A stretch of 5,432 nucleotides of DNA from Bacteroidales bacterium (GTDB lineage Bacteria; Bacteroidota; Bacteroidia; Bacteroidales; UBA932), in contig JABUTQ010000132.1 in the NCBI GenBank assembly GCA_021443605.1, positions 1-5,432 on the forward strand, given 5' to 3'. This document shows positions 1-5,432 of this stretch, in pieces. Under the pieces are notes generated by a model. The model saw only the letters and a program-made list of their open reading frames with translations. It made no database searches and was not told the DNA's origin. Every line of letters starts with the position of its first letter. Positions within the stretch are counted from its first letter, which is position 1. Both the position numbers and the translations under genes were made by a program.

Positions 1-1425
1 AAGGCAAACCTCAAAAAGGGGGATTACGTTTTCATCCAGTTTGGGCATAACGATGCAAAGGAGAGCGATCCCTCCCGTTATGCAGCTCCATTCGGAGCCT
101 ACAAGGAAAATCTCACGATGTTCGTCAAGACAATCCGTGAAGCTGGTGCCACACCGGTGCTCCTTACCCCCGTTACAAGAAGATGGTTCAAGGAAGACGG
201 ACTCGACCTCAACTGCCACGGAGATTACCCTACAGCAATGAAGCAGGTGGCAGAAGAGACCGGAACTGTCTTGATTGATATGACGACCAAGAGTCAGAAG
301 TGGCTCGCTCCGCTTGGGGATGAAAACTCACGTCCTTATTATATGATAATGTATAAGGATGACAACACCCACACCACCGCTCGCGGAGCACGCAAACTGG
401 CCGCCCTCACCTGCGAAGCGCTCAAGGAATCTCCATTGAAAGAAATCGCAGCGCACATCAAGACCCCTGCGGAAATTATCGTGGCGCAAGATGGCACTGG
501 CGACTATATAACTATCCAAGAGGCGATTAACGCTTGTCCCGATTACGATCACGGACATATCACCACCATATTCATCAAAAACGGAGTGTATAAGGAGATG
601 GTGACAATCCCGCACAACAAGTTCCGTCTCCACATTCAGGGAGAGAGTGCAGACAGCACAATCATCACCTACGGCAAATATGCCAAACAACTTTGGCCCG
701 ACACAGACCGCACGGTCGGCACATCGGGGAGCGCATCTGTCTATGTTCACGCAAGTTACATTACTTTTGAAGATCTCACAATTGAAAACAGTGCCGGAGA
801 AGGAAGCAATATCGTACAGGCGGTTGCACTCTTTACGGACGGAGACTTCCTCTTTTTCAAGAACTGTCGGATGATTGGCAATCAAGACACCATCTATACA
901 TACGGCAGGTATGGGAAGGATGGCGGCATCAAGCGCAACTATTTCCTCAACTGCTACATCGAAGGGACTACAGATTTTATATTCGGCCCGAGCATCGCAT
1001 ATTTTGAAAAGTGCACAATCCACTCAAAGAAAAACAGTTACGTAACAGCCGCTTCTACTTTTGAAGGACAGAAGTACGGATATGTGTTCGTGGAGTGCCG
1101 ACTCACGGCCGACGAGGGAATAGACAAATGCTACCTCGGAAGGCCTTGGGGAGCATACGCAAAGACTGTCTTCATCAAGTGCGAACTTGGAAAGCATATC
1201 CTCCCCGAAGGATGGCACAATTGGGAAAAAGAGGGAAAGCCGAACACCGAAAAGAACTCATATTACGCAGAGTATCAGAACTATGGCCCCGGGGCATACG
1301 GCAAAGACAAACGTGTGAAGTGGTCTTATCAACTTTCTGCCAAGCAAGCTGCGGAATACACCTTCGAAAAGGTGATGTATCAGGCAAATGACGGAATAGT
1401 ATGGAACCCGTACGATAATAAGTAA
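1..1425 (+). CDS. Two-domain pectin esterase: CE12 rhamnogalacturonan-acetylesterase-like (SGNH) domain fused to CE8 pectin methylesterase; 5' partial
   Basis: The reading frame is open from base 1 to the TAA at 1423-1425 (474 codons), so the true start lies upstream; the ATG at 118 is internal, because the residues before it carry a catalytic block. Codons 1 to about 145 are the C-terminal part of an SGNH hydrolase: FGHND (bases 40-54) is block III with the oxyanion-hole Asn, and DNTH (361-372) is block V with the catalytic Asp and His. The GDS-type Ser nucleophile must lie upstream. After a short linker, codons about 158-474 form a CE8 right-handed beta-helix: VAQDGTGDY opening, QAVAL (Gln, codon 273), NQDT (Gln295, Asp296), DFIFG (Asp325) and GRPW (Arg381, Trp383). 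These match the residues that line the active site of plant and Erwinia pectin methylesterases, so the domain should be active. Predicted roles are removal of acetyl and methyl esters from pectin, probably in the periplasm or at the cell surface; the targeting signal is not visible. GH105 follows 7 bases downstream. Family assignment is firm; CE12 substrate specificity is inferred from context. Confidence 0.94.
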   Translation, partial: KANLKKGDYVFIQFGHNDAKESDPSRYAAPFGAYKENLTMFVKTIREAGATPVLLTPVTRRWFKEDGLDLNCHGDYPTAMKQVAEETGTVLIDMTTKSQKWLAPLGDENSRPYYMIMYKDDNTHTTARGARKLAALTCEALKESPLKEIAAHIKTPAEIIVAQDGTGDYITIQEAINACPDYDHGHITTIFIKNGVYKEMVTIPHNKFRLHIQGESADSTIITYGKYAKQLWPDTDRTVGTSGSASVYVHASYITFEDLTIENSAGEGSNIVQAVALFTDGDFLFFKNCRMIGNQDTIYTYGRYGKDGGIKRNYFLNCYIEGTTDFIFGPSIAYFEKCTIHSKKNSYVTAASTFEGQKYGYVFVECRLTADEGIDKCYLGRPWGAYAKTVFIKCELGKHILPEGWHNWEKEGKPNTEKNSYYAEYQNYGPGAYGKDKRVKWSYQLSAKQAAEYTFEKVMYQANDGIVWNPYDNK

Positions 1426-1432
1426 GATACTG

Positions 1433-2629
1433 ATGGAAAGGAGAATAACACAGATAATCATCGTGCTGCTCGTCATTGGGACGGCAGTCTTGTGGTCGTG
1501 CTCGCATGCTGAGCAATATTCCGTCAAGATGGTGAAATCTGAAATGATGAGGAACAGTGACGGAGCCCACCTCGACGGTATGGACGGCAAACTGAAATGG
1601 AACTACACCACTGGTCTGGAACTCAAGGCGTTCCTTGATGTATATCAAACTTACGGTGGCGAAGATATCTTCAACTATGCCGAGGATTGGTACGACAAGA
1701 TTATCGACAACGAGGGAGTCATCTACAGTTACAAACTGGAAAAATACAACACGGACCATATCTGCCCCGGCAGGACATTGTTCTACCTTTACGACCAGAC
1801 CGGAAAAGAGAAATACCTGAAGGCAATAAACACTCTGCGTCTGCAGCTCGAAACACATCCCCGCACAAGCGAAGGGGGATTCTGGCATAAGGAGACTTAC
1901 CCCTGGCAGATGTGGCTGGACGGCCTTTATATGGCCCAGCCGTTTTATGCGGAATACAATGCAAGACTCGGCAAGCCGGAAGAGCAGGATTCTGTATGGG
2001 CGGACATCGTAAACCATTTCGTAGTGGTGGCAAGGCACACTTTCGATAACAATACCAACCTCTACCGCCACGCTTGGGACGAATCGAAAGAGATGTTCTG
2101 GTGCGACAGTGCCACAGGGCAGAGCGCCCACGCTTGGGGAAGGGCATTAGGCTGGTACACAATGGCTTTAGTTGAAGTGTTGGATTGGATTCCCGAAGAG
2201 TTTGAAGGGCGTCAGAAACTCGTGGATATATTCAAGGGTATCTGCAACACACTACCGAAATATGCCGACAGCGAAACAGGAATGTGGTATCAGGTGCTTG
2301 ACTGCCCCGGGCGAGAAGGGAATTACGTCGAGGCGACCTGCTCAGCAATGTTTGTCTATTCTTATATGAAAGGACTGCGCAAAGGGCTGTTGGACAACGA
2401 GATGAAACAATATGTCGATGGTCTGTATCCAAAACTTGTCAAGACTTTCATTAAAGAGAATGGAGACGGAACCATCACTCTCACAGACTGTTGTGCAGTG
2501 GCCGGCCTCGGCGGGAAAGAAAACCGCAGCGGCGACTATCAATATTATATCAATGAAAAGATAATTGAGAACGACCCCAAGGGCATCGGCCCTTTCATCT
2601 GGGCTTCTCTTGAAAATGAAAGAAAATGA
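1433..2629 (+). CDS. GH105 unsaturated galacturonyl/rhamnogalacturonyl hydrolase, probable lipoprotein
   Basis: This 398-residue protein belongs to the YteR/YesR-type glycoside hydrolase family 105, which removes the 4,5-unsaturated uronic acid left at the non-reducing end by pectate or rhamnogalacturonan lyases. The family folds as an (alpha/alpha)6 barrel and acts by hydrating the double bond. Visible motifs are YNTDH (Asp108), MWLDGLYM (residues 160-167, Asp163), LYRHAWDE (His213) and HAWGRALGW (to Trp241). Asp108 and Asp163 sit at a constant offset of 20 from the Asp88 and Asp143 I recall for YteR, which fits an added N-terminal signal. The N-terminus has basic residues 3-4, a hydrophobic stretch at 8-20, then LWSC with Cys23 as the likely lipidated residue; Trp at -2 is atypical, and signal peptidase I cleavage shortly after is the alternative. 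The start is the first ATG after an in-frame TAG at 1397, 7 bases after the esterase stop. No strong Shine-Dalgarno is seen, as usual in Bacteroidota. The stop overlaps the next start. The choice between galacturonan and rhamnogalacturonan products is not resolved; the neighbouring PL1 favours galacturonan. Confidence 0.94.
   Translation: MERRITQIIIVLLVIGTAVLWSCSHAEQYSVKMVKSEMMRNSDGAHLDGMDGKLKWNYTTGLELKAFLDVYQTYGGEDIFNYAEDWYDKIIDNEGVIYSYKLEKYNTDHICPGRTLFYLYDQTGKEKYLKAINTLRLQLETHPRTSEGGFWHKETYPWQMWLDGLYMAQPFYAEYNARLGKPEEQDSVWADIVNHFVVVARHTFDNNTNLYRHAWDESKEMFWCDSATGQSAHAWGRALGWYTMALVEVLDWIPEEFEGRQKLVDIFKGICNTLPKYADSETGMWYQVLDCPGREGNYVEATCSAMFVYSYMKGLRKGLLDNEMKQYVDGLYPKLVKTFIKENGDGTITLTDCCAVAGLGGKENRSGDYQYYINEKIIENDPKGIGPFIWASLENERK
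2626..2629 (+). other. ATGA stop/start overlap between GH105 and pectate lyase genes
   Basis: The TGA of the GH105 gene (2627-2629) lies inside the ATG-A of the lyase gene (2626-2629). This four-base overlap is the classic arrangement for termination-reinitiation and indicates co-transcription and probable translational coupling of the lyase with the enzyme that processes its products. Coupling itself is inferred. Confidence 0.8.
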
Positions 2630-4464
2630 AAAGGGCGTTTAAATTTATAAATTGTATGGCGGCGTCGGCCATTGTGTTGATGAATGCCTGTGCTTGTGAC
2701 AAACAGGACAAGCCGGACACTCCCGATGTGCCCGAAACATTGGATACCCCTTCGGGAGTCACTGCGGGCACGGCAGAGTCCAATTCGCTCAGTTTCAGCT
2801 GGAATGCCGTATCCGGAGCAGAATCCTACACCTACAAACTGCTGGAAGGTTTGACGCTTGTCAAAAACGGCTCCACAAATTCGACTAACATCAAGATAGA
2901 TGGTCTCACACCACAAACCACCTATAAGTTTGCCGTTAGAAGCGTAAAAGGGACAATTTCGTCAGAATATTCCTCTTATATAGAGAAAGCCACTTTGAAA
3001 GACGGGAAGCCGGATCCTGAAGATCCCGACCCTGAAAAGATAGATAATCTATACGAAGCGATGAAAATGCCTTCATATCAAGAAGATAATATAGTGAGGG
3101 CATTCCCGGGAGCAGATGGAGGCGGAATGCTCACCACCGGTGGAAGGGGCGGCAAGATACTTCACGTCACCCGTTTGGCAGATGACAAGAACGAAGGTTC
3201 TCTCCGCTGGGCAATAGAGCAGAAAGGGGCTCGTATCGTAGTGTTTGACGTTGCCGGCACAATCAATCTCACCAGCAGGCTGGAGATAAAGAACGGAGAC
3301 ATCACCATTGCCGGGCAGACCGCTCCTGGCGATGGAATATGTCTCAAAGGGCATAACGTAAGGATAAACACAAGCAATGTGATAATCCGCTTCATGCGTT
3401 TCCGTATGGGAGATACCAATGAGGTTGAAGACGATGCCCTCAACTGCTATACAAAAGAGGGGTTCACAAACGTAATCATAGACCATTGCTCAATGTCTTG
3501 GAGCACAGACGAATGTGGCTCATTCTACGGAATCGAGGGATTCACTCTCCAGTGGTGCATCCTCTCTGAAAGCCTCCGCATTTCGGTTCACGGCAAGGGC
3601 CAGCACGGCTATGGCGGAATTTGGGGAGGGAAAAACGCCAGCTTCCACCACAATCTCCTTGCCCACCACGACAGCCGAAATCCCCGTTTCGACCACGACT
3701 ATGTTTCTACCATAAAAGGGGATATCCACTACTACAACAACGTGATTTACAACTGGGGGAACAACTCTGCATACGGTGGAGAATCGGCCAAGGGGGCTGA
3801 ACCGAGAAGAATCAACATGGTAAACAACTATTACAAGCCGGGCGAAGCCACTTCTTCAAATTCCCGCACCAGAATAGCAAACCCCACGACCAAGTGCAGC
3901 AACTGCAACGGCACTGACCAATATGATATTGTGCCTGGAAAATTCTATATTTCAGGCAATTATATGAGTGGCTCGGAAGAGGTAACAAAAGACAACTGGA
4001 AAGGTGTCCAGCCTGACGACAAGAGTCTGATTGACGTAGTGAAATCAAGTTCATACCAGGGCGAGCAGCCTTCTTGGATGCAGACAGCAGAAAAGGCATA
4101 CGCTTCGGTGACCGACCGCGCAGGAGCATCGCTCAAACGAGACAAGATTGACACCAGAATCGCAAAAGAGACAAAAGAAGGAAACTACACATACAAGGGG
4201 AGCAAGGGAAGCACAGGCGGACTGATTGATTCTCAGGAAGATGTAGGTGGATGGCCATCCTATTCGGCGACAGAGAAAGAAATATCCACAGCCACGAAAG
4301 ACACTGACGGAGATGGTATTCCCGACTATTACGAAGCACTGTTCGGCCTCAATAAGAACGCAGCCGATGCAGATGCGAAGACAATAGACAAGAAGGGACG
4401 ATACACAAACTTTGAGATGTATCTCCATTTCCTTGTGCGTGATGTAATGGCAATTGAAAATTAA
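2626..4464 (+). CDS. Lipoprotein pectate lyase: FN3 domain + PL1 beta-helix + C-terminal Asp-rich calcium-type motif
   Basis: A 612-residue secreted pectate lyase of polysaccharide lyase family 1, expected to cleave de-esterified polygalacturonan by calcium-dependent beta-elimination. Residues 1-22 are a lipoprotein signal with two candidate cysteines, Cys22 (MNAC) and Cys24; an acidic, polar, Pro-rich stretch follows, as in surface-exposed Bacteroidota lipoproteins. Residues about 42-125 form one fibronectin type III domain (SFSWNAVSGAESY, then LTPQTTYKFAVRSV). An Asp/Pro/Glu linker (126-138) leads to the PL1 helix, from about residue 156 (AFPGADGGG) to about 410. Catalytic-region motifs are EDDALN (268-273, probable calcium ligand), IIDHCSMSW (Asp286-His287, the family vWiDH block) and SRNPRFD (350-356), where Arg351 matches the catalytic base of the RxPxxR block but the final Arg is replaced by Asp356. 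A CxxC pair lies at 424/427. DTDGDGIPDYYE (559-570) resembles calcium-binding thrombospondin type 3 or dockerin-like loops, followed by a YTNFEMYLHFL tail common in Bacteroidota lyases. An in-frame TGA at 2617 makes ATG 2626 the first possible start. Pectin lyase activity is less likely but not excluded. Confidence 0.95.
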   Translation: MKRAFKFINCMAASAIVLMNACACDKQDKPDTPDVPETLDTPSGVTAGTAESNSLSFSWNAVSGAESYTYKLLEGLTLVKNGSTNSTNIKIDGLTPQTTYKFAVRSVKGTISSEYSSYIEKATLKDGKPDPEDPDPEKIDNLYEAMKMPSYQEDNIVRAFPGADGGGMLTTGGRGGKILHVTRLADDKNEGSLRWAIEQKGARIVVFDVAGTINLTSRLEIKNGDITIAGQTAPGDGICLKGHNVRINTSNVIIRFMRFRMGDTNEVEDDALNCYTKEGFTNVIIDHCSMSWSTDECGSFYGIEGFTLQWCILSESLRISVHGKGQHGYGGIWGGKNASFHHNLLAHHDSRNPRFDHDYVSTIKGDIHYYNNVIYNWGNNSAYGGESAKGAEPRRINMVNNYYKPGEATSSNSRTRIANPTTKCSNCNGTDQYDIVPGKFYISGNYMSGSEEVTKDNWKGVQPDDKSLIDVVKSSSYQGEQPSWMQTAEKAYASVTDRAGASLKRDKIDTRIAKETKEGNYTYKGSKGSTGGLIDSQEDVGGWPSYSATEKEISTATKDTDGDGIPDYYEALFGLNKNAADADAKTIDKKGRYTNFEMYLHFLVRDVMAIEN

Positions 4465-4503
4465 TCATATTCTAATAATCAATTTTTAACTAAAACAAAC
4501 ATT
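4465..4503 (+). promoter_or_regulatory. A/T-rich leader in front of susC-like gene
   Basis: The 39 bases between the lyase stop and the receptor start are strongly A/T-rich (only five G or C bases), unlike the flanking coding DNA. There is no G-rich Shine-Dalgarno; instead the last 14 bases before ATG 4504 are nearly all A, with a few C and T. Unstructured A-rich leaders of this kind are typical of well-translated Bacteroidota genes. I could not find a convincing Bacteroidota -7 element (TAnnTTTG) or a strong terminator, so the receptor is probably transcribed with the upstream genes, although a separate promoter at the 3' end of the lyase gene is not excluded. Confidence 0.4.
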
Positions 4504-5432
4504 ATGAGTAAAATCTTCAAGACACTCGCAGTAATCGCAGGGCTTGGATTCGGGGCAACCCTCTCCGCCCAGACGGTTACCGGTGTAGTCAAAGACTCTG
4601 GTGGAGAGCCGATTATCGGTGCTTCTGTCGTTGAACAGGGGACAATGAACGGTGTTGCCACAGGGATTGACGGAGACTACTCCATCAAAGTTGCCGATGC
4701 TGCAACGGCGGTCCTCGAAGTATCTATGATTGGATACAAGACCGTTACCGTTAACGTATCGGGCAAGGCAGTCATTGATGTCGTCCTCGAGGATGACCTT
4801 ACAATGCTGGAGGAGACAGTTGTCGTCGGCTACGCCACTGTTAAGAGACGCGACCTTCTCGGTTCAGTTTCATCAATCAACAATGAAAAACTTACGGAAC
4901 AGCCTGTTTCAAACGTAAGCCAGGCTCTCTCCGGAAAGATGGCCGGTGTATCGGTCACCACAACTGAAGGCGATCCGGACGCAGACGTCAAGATTCGCGT
5001 GCGTGGTGGCGGATCAATCACACAGGACAACTCTCCTCTCTACATCGTTGACGGTTTCCCCGTTGAATCCATCAGCGACATCTCATCTTCTGAAATCGCA
5101 TCAATCGACGTATTGAAAGATGCGTTCTCTACCGCAATCTATGGTAGCCGCGGTGCAAACGGTGTTGTAATCGTCACCACCAAGGGAGCCGAAAAAGGAC
5201 GCAAGATTTCTGTCAAGCTCAACGCTTTCGGCGGATTCAAGAAGATGGCCAATGCCAACGCAATCAAGGTAATGGATTCCGAGAACTACGTAAAGTTCCA
5301 GTATGAGCTCGCAAAGGTACGCGACAACGTCTCTACCAACTATGAGCCCTATTTCGGAACATTTGAGGATATCGACCTTTATAAAGGTCTGGCCACCAAC
5401 GACTGGGTTGGAATGGTATTCGGCAATACCGG
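4504..5432 (+). CDS. SusC-like TonB-dependent outer-membrane oligosaccharide transporter; 3' partial
   Basis: The frame opens at ATG 4504 and runs through the window edge (309 codons plus two bases); family members are usually about 1,000 residues, so the 22-strand barrel is mostly outside. Residues 1-22 are a Sec signal peptide ending ATLSA, with cleavage before Gln23. Residues about 24-98 are the carboxypeptidase-regulatory-like beta-sandwich (VTGVVKDSGGEPIIGASV, then GIDGDYSI), typical of SusC proteins. EETVVVGYATVKRRDLLGSV (103-122) is the TonB-box region leading into the plug. Plug signatures follow: QALSGKMAGVSV, IRVRGGGSI (164-172), PLYIVDGFPV (178-187) and VLKDAFSTAIYGSRGANGVV (203-222), which carries Phe208-Ser209 where the usual family form is closer to S-A. 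The protein would import pectin-derived oligosaccharides across the outer membrane, powered by TonB-ExbBD, with a SusD-like lipoprotein lid expected from the gene immediately downstream. Substrate is inferred from the three upstream pectin enzymes. The start is well supported by the signal peptide. Confidence 0.96.
   Translation, partial: MSKIFKTLAVIAGLGFGATLSAQTVTGVVKDSGGEPIIGASVVEQGTMNGVATGIDGDYSIKVADAATAVLEVSMIGYKTVTVNVSGKAVIDVVLEDDLTMLEETVVVGYATVKRRDLLGSVSSINNEKLTEQPVSNVSQALSGKMAGVSVTTTEGDPDADVKIRVRGGGSITQDNSPLYIVDGFPVESISDISSSEIASIDVLKDAFSTAIYGSRGANGVVIVTTKGAEKGRKISVKLNAFGGFKKMANANAIKVMDSENYVKFQYELAKVRDNVSTNYEPYFGTFEDIDLYKGLATNDWVGMVFGNT

Noticed and set aside
328..1023. A 231-codon minus-strand frame opposite the CE12-CE8 gene
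   Set aside because: Antisense to conserved pectin methylesterase blocks, no recognisable domain and Cys/Val/Arg-rich composition typical of shadow frames.
118..1425. Starting the esterase at ATG 118 as a complete gene
   Set aside because: The frame is open back to base 1 and those residues contain the SGNH block III FGHND, so ATG 118 is an internal methionine.
1175..2131. A 318-codon open frame on the minus strand across the end of the esterase and the GH105 gene
   Set aside because: It lies antisense to clearly coding, motif-bearing sequence; its translation is Cys-, His- and Val-rich with no recognisable domain. It is a shadow of the real frames.
4452..4487. Possible terminator: AATTGA (4452-4457) pairing with TCAATT (4479-4484), followed by a short T run
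   Set aside because: Only six mostly A-T pairs with a 21-base loop; too weak to call, and the first arm lies inside the lyase coding sequence.
4465..4503. A Bacteroidota sigma promoter in the gap before susC
   Set aside because: No match to the TAnnTTTG -7 element at a suitable position; A/T richness alone is not enough to name a promoter.

Overview
The window is part of a pectin-degradation locus (polysaccharide utilization locus, PUL) from a member of the Bacteroidota, most likely the order Bacteroidales. The evidence is a SusC-type TonB-dependent receptor with the conserved plug signatures, two predicted lipoprotein carbohydrate-active enzymes, an A/T-rich leader without a Shine-Dalgarno sequence before the receptor, and tight same-strand packing. 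Genus cannot be assigned from this sequence. The moderate GC content would fit gut or rumen Bacteroidales such as Prevotella relatives, but that is only a guess.

Layout, all on the plus strand: (1) 1-1425, the 3' part of a two-domain esterase, with a CE12 rhamnogalacturonan-acetylesterase-like SGNH domain followed by a CE8 pectin methylesterase. Its 5' end lies outside the window. (2) 1433-2629, a GH105 unsaturated-uronyl hydrolase with a probable lipoprotein signal. (3) 2626-4464, a lipoprotein pectate lyase with the order FN3 domain, PL1 beta-helix, C-terminal Asp-rich calcium-type motif. It overlaps the GH105 stop by an ATGA. (4) 4465-4503, a short A/T-rich leader. (5) 4504 to the window end, the first 309 codons of a SusC-like receptor, cut by the window edge. 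Gaps between genes are 7, -4 and 39 bases, so there is no long non-coding stretch. No RNA gene, mobile element, CRISPR array or convincing terminator was seen.

The genes make one coherent pathway (inference from family functions). The CE12-CE8 protein strips acetyl and methyl esters from pectin. The PL1 lyase then cleaves the de-esterified galacturonan by beta-elimination, leaving oligosaccharides with a 4,5-unsaturated uronic acid at the non-reducing end. The SusC channel, with a SusD partner expected just downstream, imports oligosaccharides. GH105 removes the unsaturated terminal residue. The most notable points are the fused double esterase and the placement of three catalytic genes directly upstream of susC in an apparent operon. 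I found no evidence of a previously undescribed system; this looks like a well-formed pectin PUL with some architectural details worth checking.
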